The notes beneath the pieces are model-generated. The model saw only the letters and a list, made by a program, of their open reading frames with translations, was not told the DNA's origin and did no database searches. Positions 35,515 to 43,261 of a stretch of 64,000 nt of DNA are shown here, piece after piece; position 1 is the first letter of the stretch; each line of letters starts with the position of its first letter. The translations under genes and the position numbers were made by a program. Origin of the DNA: Gammaproteobacteria bacterium (GTDB lineage Bacteria; Pseudomonadota; Gammaproteobacteria; Steroidobacterales; Steroidobacteraceae). The stretch covers positions 42,623-106,622 of the forward strand of contig JANYJY010000062.1 of NCBI GenBank assembly GCA_025358295.1, in the 5' to 3' direction.

Positions 35515-37101
35515 CTAGTTGTCGGTATAGGACTTACGCAGCCGGTGCATGTCGATAATGACATCGAAACGCTGATCGACCGGCAACTTAGGACCCAAGT
35601 GGAAATCATAACGCGCATCGAGATTGTCGATCTCGGGATGCAAGTCGTGCATGGCGCGCTTGAACATCTCCTTCGGCACCCATTCGGAGTTCGATGACAG
35701 CGAGCCGAATTCGTCGTGGTAGATGGTTGCCGTGGAAATATCCTTCGGCGACGACATGATGGCGAAGATGCGCGGACGTGCGCCTTCCAGGTGGACACGT
35801 TTCGCGCCCGCCATGATCAGCTGCCATTCGTTGCCCTGGGGCACGGCGATCAGCGCGTAGGCATGATGCTGAGCGACGAAAAAGGCAAATGTTACAGCGA
35901 CCGACGCCAGGATGCGGCGGCCGCCAGGCGCCCAGTTCTCCGTCAACGCGCGGATGGAGGCAACCAAGAAGCTGAGCAGTACCGCGGTCATCGCAAAAAT
36001 GGTGCGGTAGGTGGCAAAGCGCTCCGAGGCGATCAAGCTCACGGCACAGGAGAACACCGGTAAACCGACCAGCGCGATCGACCAGATGATGCCGCGTTGG
36101 CGCCCGTAACGGCGCCATTCCACCACGGCGCCTGCCACCAACAGCGCGCCGACAATGGCTGCGCAGCCCAGGTACAACGCGTGATCGCGATGATTGTTGT
36201 CGTTCAATACGAAAATGCTCAGTGCATTGGGCAAGGATTCCTGCAGAAACCACGCTAATTTCTCACCCCAATGATGCTCGAAGGCAATCCGCCCGGACTT
36301 GACGAATACGCCGGTGGCGTACAGCACGGACATGACGCAGTAGGCGACGCCGAGAGTGGCAATGACGAATCCCATATGAATCGCGACCCATCGCGCGGTT
36401 TGCGCGAGAGTGCGATGCCGTTGGGCGATCAGCGCAGCCGCCAGCGGCACGACGTAAAACAATGCGCTCGGCTGGTAAATCAGCGCGCCGACCACCATCA
36501 GGCCGATGGCGACCATCCATTGGACCGTCACACGGCCACGGCCGGCGCTCAACCCCATGTTCAGCGCGCCTTCCACGGTGAAGAATGCCCCGAACGCCAG
36601 AAGCGCGGTCGCCGCATAGGGCCAGCCCACGGCCCATGCCGCAATCACCTGCGCGGATGGCATCAGGGCGAGCAGCACCGCGACGCTCAGGCTGGCGCCG
36701 AATGACCATCCCAGTCCGCGCAGTCCACGAAAGCAGACCAACGAGATCGCGCCCAGCAATAGCGACGCGCCGAGGCGCATCCACTGCAAATCCTCGACGG
36801 TATCGGCCTGGCCGTAGGTGGCTTGCAACAGCCAGCCGTATATCGGCCGCGCATGCGAGGCACAGAATTTCAGAACCGTGGCGGGCTCTTCATGCGCCTC
36901 GCGCAAATTGGAGTAGTCGTCGCGCAGGCCAAACTCGTGAAACGTAGTAGGCCAATAGGCGATCAGAGGCACCAGGAAGAGAATCGCGGTCAGCAACCAG
37001 ACGCGCACGCCCGTCGCGCTGCGGCGGTCCACGACAACTCCCGCGTGCCCGATCGGGACCGCGATTGACTGCTCACTGACTATGGTTTCGGGGGTCGACA
37101 T
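35515..37101 (-). CDS. Polytopic membrane protein, glucosyltransferase GtrII/GT-C-like
   Basis: A 528-residue protein with about 10-12 hydrophobic helices and a periplasmic-type C-terminal domain of about 110 residues. The first loop contains HEFGLRDDYSNLREAHEE, a pair of acidic residues like the catalytic aspartates of GT-C lipid-linked glycosyltransferases and of GtrII proteins. The rest (YGWLLQATYG, YQPSALFYVVPLAAAL) is compatible with that fold, but I do not recognise a close family. Starts ATG 37101. It is isolated by gaps of 226 and 207 bases. A glycosyltransferase acting on an undecaprenyl-linked sugar is a hypothesis only. Confidence 0.6.
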   Translation of the reverse strand: MSTPETIVSEQSIAVPIGHAGVVVDRRSATGVRVWLLTAILFLVPLIAYWPTTFHEFGLRDDYSNLREAHEEPATVLKFCASHARPIYGWLLQATYGQADTVEDLQWMRLGASLLLGAISLVCFRGLRGLGWSFGASLSVAVLLALMPSAQVIAAWAVGWPYAATALLAFGAFFTVEGALNMGLSAGRGRVTVQWMVAIGLMVVGALIYQPSALFYVVPLAAALIAQRHRTLAQTARWVAIHMGFVIATLGVAYCVMSVLYATGVFVKSGRIAFEHHWGEKLAWFLQESLPNALSIFVLNDNNHRDHALYLGCAAIVGALLVAGAVVEWRRYGRQRGIIWSIALVGLPVFSCAVSLIASERFATYRTIFAMTAVLLSFLVASIRALTENWAPGGRRILASVAVTFAFFVAQHHAYALIAVPQGNEWQLIMAGAKRVHLEGARPRIFAIMSSPKDISTATIYHDEFGSLSSNSEWVPKEMFKRAMHDLHPEIDNLDARYDFHLGPKLPVDQRFDVIIDMHRLRKSYTDN

Positions 37102-37308
37102 GGGGAGCTAATAGGGTCCTGTAATGTTGCGATGCACTGTGGGTTAGACACAATCCATCAATCGCTGATTGCAACGAAGAGTTCGATTGGGTTTTTAGTT
37201 TTAGGCTAGGGCGTCATTTTAGCCGCACCGCATGCCAAAAAACCGGGTCGAATCCTCAAAAAATACGTTAAATATCTGTTAACTAGGCCAATATTGACGC
37301 CTGGGCCG

Positions 37309-38676
37309 CTAGGCGGCAATGCAGAGATTCTTGCCGCTGTTCTTGGCGCGATACAGGGCGGCGTCGGCGCGATCGAAGGCCGTTTCAGCGGCGTCTTCCG
37401 GGTGCAATTCGGTGATCCCACAGGAGATCGTTACCCGCACCGGCGTTCCCCGGAAATGAAACTTCAAGCGCTCGACAGCTGTGCGCACCTGATTCGCGAC
37501 AGCTACCGCCTCAGGGAGCTTGAGCCCGCTCAATAGGATGGCGAATTCCTCACCGCCAATACGGGCCACGAAATCGCTGGTGCGCAGCGATGTCGTGAAA
37601 CAGCGTGCGACGCTTTGCAGTACGCGGTCGCCGGCACGGTGTCCGTAGCTGTCGTTGATGACCTTGAAACTGTCGATGTCCCATAACAGCATGACCAGGG
37701 GTGCATCGCTTAGCGCGCGACGCTGAATGGCCTGGGAGAATCGCTCGTCAAATGACTTCCGATTGGCGACGCCGGTCAATGGATCGAGCCTCGCGCCGTG
37801 CTTTTCCATGTCCAGCTTGGAGTGCAATTCCACGGCCTCGCGCTCAAGGTCTGCAATACGCTCGCGCATGTGGTCTGCGCGTCCGTTGTATTCCACCATT
37901 CGAACGGCTTCACGAGCGCGAAAATCACTGACTTGTTTCGCCACTTGCTCCAGACGTGCGCTGACGACGGATTGTAGAAGCGACAGTTCCGTGGCACCGC
38001 TGACTTCGTCGGTGAGATCGCGCACATGCGACAGCACCGTGTCGTTGAGCGATAGAGTGTCATCGAATCGATTGCGGTTCGCACTGGTGGATTCCGTCAG
38101 GTAACCCGCCATTTCCTCGAGTCGCTTGGTCACTTCGGACAATACCGCGGCGGCCTGCAGCCGCTCACGCGCCAGCGATTCGCTGCGCACTTGAATCAGA
38201 TCCGCCGTTCGCATCACTACCGCCGCCAGAGCGGAATCTGTTTCCGCCGCCGCCAATTCCGCAAGCAGTCCGAGCAGGGCGGTCTCGTCGGTTTCGCCTT
38301 CCTTGAGATCTTCTAGCAACGCGGCGAGTGCCGCACAGGTGGATTTCCAGCGGCTCGCCTTTGCATCGCTCGGCGCAGGGGCCGGGAATTGCGCTGTGAG
38401 GTGCAGAACCGGAGAAGTCGCGTCTACGGCCACAACGGCGGTCGTTAGTGACTGAGCCAGCCGTTCGAGTTCCTGTGCGTCTGCATTGCGCCGATTCGCG
38501 GCGGCGAGCGCGGTCAACTCGTCATCGAGCTGCGGATCTACGCCCATTCCGGCCGCGCACAATCGCCCGATCAGCCGGCGCAGTATTTGCTCGACTTCTC
38601 GCCAGCGCTTCTCGTCGGCTTCGATTTCACGAAGCGAGGCGTGATATTTTTGTTTCCAGTCGGCGATTTCGGACAC
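37309..38676 (-). CDS. Diguanylate cyclase (GGDEF) with helical N-terminal region
   Basis: Makes cyclic di-GMP. The catalytic domain occupies about residues 295-455: DPLTGVANRKSFDERF, LLWDIDSFKVINDSYGH, and the active site RIGGEEFAIL. The RTSD motif five residues before GGEEF is an intact inhibitory I-site, so product feedback is likely. The first 290 residues are mainly helical and coiled-coil (RMVEYNGRADHMRERIADLEREAVEL) with no membrane span, so the enzyme is cytosolic. GTG 38676 (MSEIADWKQKYHAS) is preferred to the track start at 38844, whose first 56 residues look like low-quality non-coding translation. The sensory input of the N-terminal part is unknown. Confidence 0.9.
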   Translation of the reverse strand: MSEIADWKQKYHASLREIEADEKRWREVEQILRRLIGRLCAAGMGVDPQLDDELTALAAANRRNADAQELERLAQSLTTAVVAVDATSPVLHLTAQFPAPAPSDAKASRWKSTCAALAALLEDLKEGETDETALLGLLAELAAAETDSALAAVVMRTADLIQVRSESLARERLQAAAVLSEVTKRLEEMAGYLTESTSANRNRFDDTLSLNDTVLSHVRDLTDEVSGATELSLLQSVVSARLEQVAKQVSDFRAREAVRMVEYNGRADHMRERIADLEREAVELHSKLDMEKHGARLDPLTGVANRKSFDERFSQAIQRRALSDAPLVMLLWDIDSFKVINDSYGHRAGDRVLQSVARCFTTSLRTSDFVARIGGEEFAILLSGLKLPEAVAVANQVRTAVERLKFHFRGTPVRVTISCGITELHPEDAAETAFDRADAALYRAKNSGKNLCIAA

Positions 38677-38722
38677 AGGCTTAGCGTTGCGTGGATTGCT
38701 CGGGATGTCGGCGCGCGTCGCC

Positions 38723-38751
38723 GGAGCTTTAGCTCCAGCGCCTCCGCGGAG
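38723..38751. repeat. Cluster of short palindromes
   Basis: A hairpin GGAGC-TTTA-GCTCC (38723-38736) is followed six bases later by the perfect 10-bp palindrome CTCCGCGGAG (38742-38751). They lie in the 226-base gap between the diguanylate cyclase and the transglycosylase, just before a SRAP-like remnant. Could be a dispersed hairpin repeat; only one copy was seen in this window. Confidence 0.4.
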
Positions 38752-38763
38752 TGGGATTATCGC

Positions 38764-38823
38764 ATGTGCGGCCGTTATGTCAGCTCCGATGCGACGTTGA
38801 TCGTGCGTCGGTTCAGCCCAGCA
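38764..38823 (+). pseudogene. Remnant of a SRAP/YedK (HMCES-type) gene, N terminus only
   Basis: The frame starting at ATG 38764 reads MCGRYVSSDATLIVRRFSP. SRAP proteins (YedK), which crosslink to abasic sites in DNA through Cys2, begin MCGR(Y/F). After about 10-15 residues the similarity stops, and the frame continues only to 38994, inside the transglycosylase gene, with no further SRAP motif. I read this as a scar of a lost gene; chance resemblance of a short peptide is possible. Confidence 0.45.
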
Positions 38824-38902
38824 AACCCCCGTTTCTTGATGCAAGTCCCATCGCCGCTGGAGCCCTTCGCGATAGGCTTTCAGTCAAGGAAGCCGCAAAA
38901 AC

Positions 38903-39514
38903 ATGGTGCTCAAACCCGCATTTTTGATAACCGCATTGCTGATGGCTTCGAGCGCCATAGCACGGCCGCAAATCTACACCTACCTGGATGCTGACGGCCA
39001 GCGGCACTACACCGATGTGCCGGACAATAACCGCTACCGATTGCTGGTCCTCTCGCCGCACGACCGGACTGCAAGCGGGGACCGCTTCGATTCCATGCTG
39101 CTGGCAAAAGCCGGACAGTACGATTCGATTATCGAAAAGGCCGCGGTATCAGCCTCGGTGGAGCCGAATCTCTTGCGCGCAGTGATTGTGGTCGAATCAG
39201 GATTCAATTCGCGCGCTGTGTCGAAGCGCGGCGCCGTGGGTTTGATGCAGTTGATGCCGGCCACGGCAACCCGCTTCGGAGTATCCAATCGCTTCGATCC
39301 ACTGGAGAACGTGCATGGCGGCGCACGATATTTAAAGTTCCTCATCGATCGCTTCGGACAGGATGTGAGGCTTGCGCTCGCGGCGTACAACGCGGGCGAG
39401 GACGCGGTCGACCGGAATGGCGGGCAAATTCCGCCGTTCTCCGAAACCATGGCCTATGTGCCGCGGGTGCTCAAGATTTACCAGATGCTGCGCCAGCAGC
39501 CTCGCGCGACCTAG
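38903..39514 (+). CDS. Lytic transglycosylase, SLT domain with N-terminal DUF4124-like segment
   Basis: Periplasmic enzyme cleaving the MurNAc-GlcNAc bond with anhydro-MurNAc formation. A signal peptide (FLITALLMASSAIA) is followed by a DUF4124-like segment, RPQIYTYLDADGQRHYTDVP. The SLT (family 1) domain spans about residues 75-195 with the catalytic glutamate in VIVVESGFNSRAVS, then GAVGLMQLMPATATRFGV and ALAAYNAGEDAVDR. The length is 203 residues. ATG 38903 has AAGGA at 38886-38890, a rather long spacing of 12. The genes on either side are unrelated. Confidence 0.93.
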   Translation: MVLKPAFLITALLMASSAIARPQIYTYLDADGQRHYTDVPDNNRYRLLVLSPHDRTASGDRFDSMLLAKAGQYDSIIEKAAVSASVEPNLLRAVIVVESGFNSRAVSKRGAVGLMQLMPATATRFGVSNRFDPLENVHGGARYLKFLIDRFGQDVRLALAAYNAGEDAVDRNGGQIPPFSETMAYVPRVLKIYQMLRQQPRAT

Positions 39515-39563
39515 GCAGGCGGCGCCCTAACGATCGAGTTGATTCGCACCCCTGGCGCGCTCG

Positions 39564-39577
39564 CCGGCTTCCGCCGG
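39564..39577 (+). terminator. Weak hairpin after the transglycosylase gene
   Basis: Stem CCGGC / GCCGG with loop TTCC, 50 bases after the stop codon. There is no T-run, so it is at best part of a factor-dependent end or of a processing site. Confidence 0.25.
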
Positions 39578-39605
39578 TCTGGAGGCTCCAATGGCAATTG
39601 AGTAT

Positions 39606-39640
39606 TTGACACAAGTGTTAGTATAGGCTTACTGTTAGTA
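39606..39640 (+). promoter_or_regulatory. Promoter and direct-repeat operator candidate before arsR
   Basis: A consensus -35 TTGACA lies at 39606-39611. Downstream, the octamer TGTTAGTA occurs twice, at 39616-39623 and 39633-39640, with start points 17 bases apart; the second copy abuts the ATG of the ArsR-type regulator. The -10 is unclear (TATAGG at 39622 or TTACTG at 39629). An ArsR protein binding there would cover the promoter and start codon of its own operon. Confidence 0.45.
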
Positions 39641-39952
39641 ATGACTTACCAAGCGGCGTTCCTGGCGCTCGCGGATCCGACCCGCAGACAGGTCTTTGAG
39701 GAATTGGGGCGCGGGCCACGCTCGGTGGGCGTTATCGCGGCGGGCATGCCGGTTAGCCGGCCGGCGGTGTCCCAGCACCTTGGGGTTCTCAAGAAGGCCG
39801 GCCTGGTAAGCCAGCGGGCCGAGGGCACGCGCCGGGTTTATTACATTGATCCCAAGGGCCTTGCCGCGATTCGGATTTGGCTCGACCAATTTTGGGACGA
39901 GGCGCTCCTGGCCTTCCAGGCAGAAATCGAAAAAAAGGACGTTACCGAATGA
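39641..39952 (+). CDS. ArsR-family transcriptional regulator
   Basis: Winged helix-turn-helix repressor of 103 residues: FLALADPTRRQVFEEL (helices 1-2), VGVIAAGMPVSRPAVSQHLGVLKKAGLV (recognition helix) and QRAEGTRRVYYIDPKGL (wing). The metal-binding ELCVC motif of ArsR/SmtB is absent, so it belongs to the SdpR-like group usually paired with SRPBCC proteins. It overlaps the following SRPBCC gene by ATGA. It probably autoregulates through the TGTTAGTA repeats directly upstream. The inducing signal is unknown. Confidence 0.93.
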   Translation: MTYQAAFLALADPTRRQVFEELGRGPRSVGVIAAGMPVSRPAVSQHLGVLKKAGLVSQRAEGTRRVYYIDPKGLAAIRIWLDQFWDEALLAFQAEIEKKDVTE

Positions 39953-40425
39953 TCCAAACGGCACCTGTGCGCAAACAAGTGGTGGTGAAGGCGAGTCAAT
40001 CGCGAGCCTTTACCGTGTTTACCGCAGAGATGTCGCGCTGGTGGCCCGCGACTCATTCGATTCTCAAGTCGCCGCTAAAGGAAAGCATTGTCGAACCTCG
40101 CGTCGGCGGCCGTTGGTACACAATCGGTCTGGACGGCTCGACCTGCCAGACGGGTTACGTGATTGCGTGGCAACCACCGCAGAGTCTGGTGTTGGCATGG
40201 CAAATCAACGCGGACTGGCAGTACGACGCCGATCTGGTCACCGAAGTGGAAGTGAAATTCATTGCCGAAAGCGCCGGCGTGACCAGGATTGAATTAGAGC
40301 ATCGCTACCTGGAGCGGATGGGCAGCAAGGCCGACGCAGCACGCAATGCCGTAGATTCGCCGGGCGGTTGGGGCGCCATTCTGGATTCGTTCAAAAACTG
40401 TACGGAAACTCAACCCGAGGGATGA
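39949..40425 (+). CDS. SRPBCC domain protein (AHSA1-like)
   Basis: A 158-residue START/Bet v 1-like fold protein (family of activators of Hsp90 ATPase homologue 1), which forms a hydrophobic pocket. Marks are VVVKASQSRAFTVFT at the first strand-helix, WWPATHSILKSP, EPRVGGRWYTIG and the C-terminal helix GGWGAILDSFKNCTE. ATG 39949 overlaps the arsR stop, with AAGGA about 10 bases upstream; the track start at 39877 lies inside arsR. ArsR-SRPBCC pairs are a common two-gene unit. The ligand is unknown. Confidence 0.9.
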   Translation: MIQTAPVRKQVVVKASQSRAFTVFTAEMSRWWPATHSILKSPLKESIVEPRVGGRWYTIGLDGSTCQTGYVIAWQPPQSLVLAWQINADWQYDADLVTEVEVKFIAESAGVTRIELEHRYLERMGSKADAARNAVDSPGGWGAILDSFKNCTETQPEG

Positions 40426-40428
40426 ATC

Positions 40429-40971
40429 GTGGTTCACGTGAACAAATTGGCGATTTGTGGTTCCGGCGTTATCTTTGCCTTGATGAAGGCTGACGGCGCG
40501 GCCGCCGAGGTGATCAGCGTGGCGGGCAATGGGTTTGAAGTTCGCGAAACCGCGCACGTGGCGGCATCGCCCGACAAAGTCTATGCCGTCTTGTTGCTGC
40601 CGGCGCAATGGTGGAGCTCCGATCACACCTTTTCAGGCGATGCTGCAAATCTGTCGTTGGATGCACGGGCCGGCGGATGCTGGTGCGAAACCCTTGCCGG
40701 CGGCGGGTCCGTGCAGCATCTTCAAGTTGTGTAGGTGCTGCCCGGCAAAGTATTGCGCCTGCGCGGTGCGCTGGGTCCATTTCAGGGGCTGGCGGTCGAT
40801 GGAGTCATGACCTGGAGCGTGAAGGGCGGCACCGACGGCACAGACATCTCCTTTACCTATTCGGTTGGTGGATATTCCAAGGATGGATTTGATGCGCTGT
40901 CGAAAGCGACGGACCATGTACTCGGCGATCAAATCGAACACCTGAAGAAATTACTCGACGTGCGCCGGTAG
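40429..40971 (+). pseudogene. Exported SRPBCC-family protein interrupted by an in-frame amber codon
   Basis: Two ORFs in the track (40429-40734 and 40735-40971) are one reading frame of 181 codons broken only by TAG at 40732-40734. The first part has a signal-like N terminus (LAICGSGVIFALM, AADGAAAEV) and FEVRETAHVAASPDKVYAVLL, WWSSDHTFSG and AGGCWCETLAGGGSVQHLQVV; the second continues PGKVLRLRGALGPFQG and YSVGGYSKDGFDALS. Family relatives carry an aromatic residue, typically tyrosine (VVYxxPGKxLRL), at the stop position, so TAC or TAT to TAG is the simplest explanation. A sequencing error or amber suppression are alternatives. The gene follows the preceding SRPBCC gene by three bases. Confidence 0.85.
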
Positions 40972-41125
40972 CAGTAGATCCCCTGAGGCTGCGATCCGCT
41001 CGATCCCGTCTTGCTCCGGCATTGCGATTAGGCTGTATAGTGGCCGAAGCGTTTGATTAACAATTGAATTGCCGTCCGGCCCGAGTACGCAGGTCAGTGC
41101 TGCATCTAGCTGACCTTGGAGTCGA

Positions 41126-43261
41126 GTGCCCTTGAATTCGGAAGACGCCGATCTGCGGGATTCGTTGCGTGACGAAGATTCACGCGGCATGCGCTTAGCC
41201 GCTCTGGACAGCATGCCGATTGACCTGACATGGACTGCGTTAATCGCCTACACCGTCTTATATGCCGCACTGCTCTGGGCAGGGTATGCCCTGCGCGCCG
41301 AGCCGACCGCGGTGACGACGTTGTGGCCCGCAGACGGGTTGATATTCTCAACGCTTCTGCTGCTGCGCAAGCGCGATTGGGTTTGGATCGTTCTGATCGG
41401 GATTGTAGTCGATGTCCTCGTCAATTGGCTGATCCCCGGTCCCTTCCACCTCGACTCCGCGATATGGTATTCGGTCACCCACGCACTCGACGGTGCCGTC
41501 GGCGCGGCGCTCGCTCAACATTGGGCCCGTGATCTGTCCACGCAGAGAGGCGCCGTTAGGTTCTACCTCGCCGCCGCCGTGGGTTGTGCGCTCAGCACCA
41601 CGGTGGGCGTATCCGCCTACCTGTCGAACCATCCCGAAGCGAGTCTCTTCGATGAGTGGTGGCGCTGGTGGGCGGGCACTTATTTGGGCATCGTGACATT
41701 CGCGCCAATCGTCTTCATGTGGATTACCCACTGGCGCCGGCCGGAGCACGCCAATGAGCCGCGCCGGTGGTGGCATCTCGCCGTTCCGAATGCCGTGCTC
41801 GTCGCCATGATCATTTGGATTTTCGGCGCCATGAGGGCCGAATCGCAATTCGGCACCAGTCTGTCCTTCGCCGTGTTCCCCATATTGGTGCTCATCGCAT
41901 TGGTGGCTCCCACCCGCTGGACGATGGTCAGCTCGACATTCGTCGTCGTGCTGGCGGCTGCGCTCACCAACCGCGGCCTGGGGCCCTTCGCCGGTGCCGC
42001 AGACCCGCTTGCCGGGGTCTTGTCGCTGCAAATATTCCTGGCGCTGGCCGCTACGATGACGTTCATGATATCGATAGCGGCCGACGAGAACCGCGGATTG
42101 CTCACGGCCCTCACCTTCAGCAAGGGACGCTATCAGCGCGAAGCGCGCTTGTTGCGGGGCGAGATCGAGCGTCGCCGAACGCTCGAGCAGCGGCACGCCG
42201 GTGTCGAACTGCGCAATGAGCAGCTTGCCACGCTGCTGCGTCACAGCCAGGAAATCTTCAGTATTGCGACCATCGACGGCAAAGGAAATTTCATCAATGC
42301 CGTCGGACGAAAGCTGGTCGGCATCGGTCCGGAGGAGGACTTGAGAGGGCGTTCGCTGTCCGATTTCGCGCATCCGAGGGAACGCGAGCGGCTGGCCCGG
42401 GAAATCATACCGGCCATCATCAAGGGCGGCCATTGGTCGGGTGAATTAGATTTTCAGCGAATCTCGGACGGAGTGGAAACCGCCATTCTGGTCGATGCCT
42501 TTCGCATCGACGACGATGACGGCCGCCCCCTTTGGTTCGCTGCGGTCGGACTCGATGTCACTGAACGCAAGCGAAGCGTGGAGCAGCTTCGAGAGCTCAA
42601 TGAAGAACTCGCAAGTACGGTGGCTGCGCGCACCGCTGCACTCAAGGAACGCGAGGTCATGCTGCAGGAGATCCATCATCGGGTGAAGAATAATCTGCAG
42701 GTGATTGCAAGTCTGATCAACATGCAGAGCCGAGTCATGTTGAGCGAGCCGACACGGTTGGCTCTGCAGCAATGCCGGTCCCGTGTCGAAACCATGGCGC
42801 AGATTCACGAGATGTTGTACCAATCGAAAGATTATTCCCGTGTTCCCTTCGCGAAATACACGAGAGATCTAGCGACACGCATACTGAGCGCCTCGGGCAT
42901 GGCGGCCACGGACATTGTGTTCGATTTCGATCTGGAGGATCTGTCGCTCGCGGTCGACAAGGCGATTCCGTGCGGGCTCATACTGAATGAATTGATTGCG
43001 AACTGCGTCAAGCACGCATTCCCCGGCGCGTCCAGCGGCAGGATACGAATCGAATTGCGGCGCGTGGCGGAGCAGCGTGTTCTGCTGTCCGTCGGCGACG
43101 ATGGGATAGGAATAGCAGCGGAATATGTGCCGGAGAAGGCGAGTTCCTTGGGCCTGCAGCTGGTGATTACTCTCGTGGAGCAATTGGACGCCGAACTCGA
43201 GATTCTCAGGCATCCCGGCGCTACGTTTCGAGTTGTGTTTCCGGTGCAGGCTCTCGCGTGA
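41126..43261 (+). CDS. Membrane sensor histidine kinase: MASE1 - PAS - HisKA_2/HATPase
   Basis: A 711-residue sensor kinase. The N-terminal MASE1 domain has about eight helices (residues 30-320; GYALRAEPTAVTTLWPADGL is typical). A coiled linker (EIERRRTLEQRHAGVELRNEQL) leads to a PAS domain at about 365-490 (SQEIFSIATIDGKGNFINAVG), a second coil, and the HisKA_2 phosphoacceptor in LQEIHHRVKNNLQVIASLINMQS near residue 520. The ATPase has N-box LNELIANCVKHAF and GDDGIGIA. GTG 41126 follows GGAG; later starts such as ATG 41189 are possible. It overlaps the next gene by GTGA, so the two act as a system. The MASE1 signal is unknown. Confidence 0.92.
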   Translation: MPLNSEDADLRDSLRDEDSRGMRLAALDSMPIDLTWTALIAYTVLYAALLWAGYALRAEPTAVTTLWPADGLIFSTLLLLRKRDWVWIVLIGIVVDVLVNWLIPGPFHLDSAIWYSVTHALDGAVGAALAQHWARDLSTQRGAVRFYLAAAVGCALSTTVGVSAYLSNHPEASLFDEWWRWWAGTYLGIVTFAPIVFMWITHWRRPEHANEPRRWWHLAVPNAVLVAMIIWIFGAMRAESQFGTSLSFAVFPILVLIALVAPTRWTMVSSTFVVVLAAALTNRGLGPFAGAADPLAGVLSLQIFLALAATMTFMISIAADENRGLLTALTFSKGRYQREARLLRGEIERRRTLEQRHAGVELRNEQLATLLRHSQEIFSIATIDGKGNFINAVGRKLVGIGPEEDLRGRSLSDFAHPRERERLAREIIPAIIKGGHWSGELDFQRISDGVETAILVDAFRIDDDDGRPLWFAAVGLDVTERKRSVEQLRELNEELASTVAARTAALKEREVMLQEIHHRVKNNLQVIASLINMQSRVMLSEPTRLALQQCRSRVETMAQIHEMLYQSKDYSRVPFAKYTRDLATRILSASGMAATDIVFDFDLEDLSLAVDKAIPCGLILNELIANCVKHAFPGASSGRIRIELRRVAEQRVLLSVGDDGIGIAAEYVPEKASSLGLQLVITLVEQLDAELEILRHPGATFRVVFPVQALA

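Noticed and set aside
35158-35697. Plus-strand ORF of 179 residues between the TSUP and GT-C-like genes
   Set aside because: Its two ends are antisense to real genes and the middle 226 bases show no recognisable protein or ribosome-binding site; I see nothing else in that gap.
37290-37312. Inverted repeat GCCGC-CTA-GCGGC at the end of the diguanylate cyclase
   Set aside because: A short stem formed by the last codons and stop, without a T-run downstream; not convincing as a terminator.
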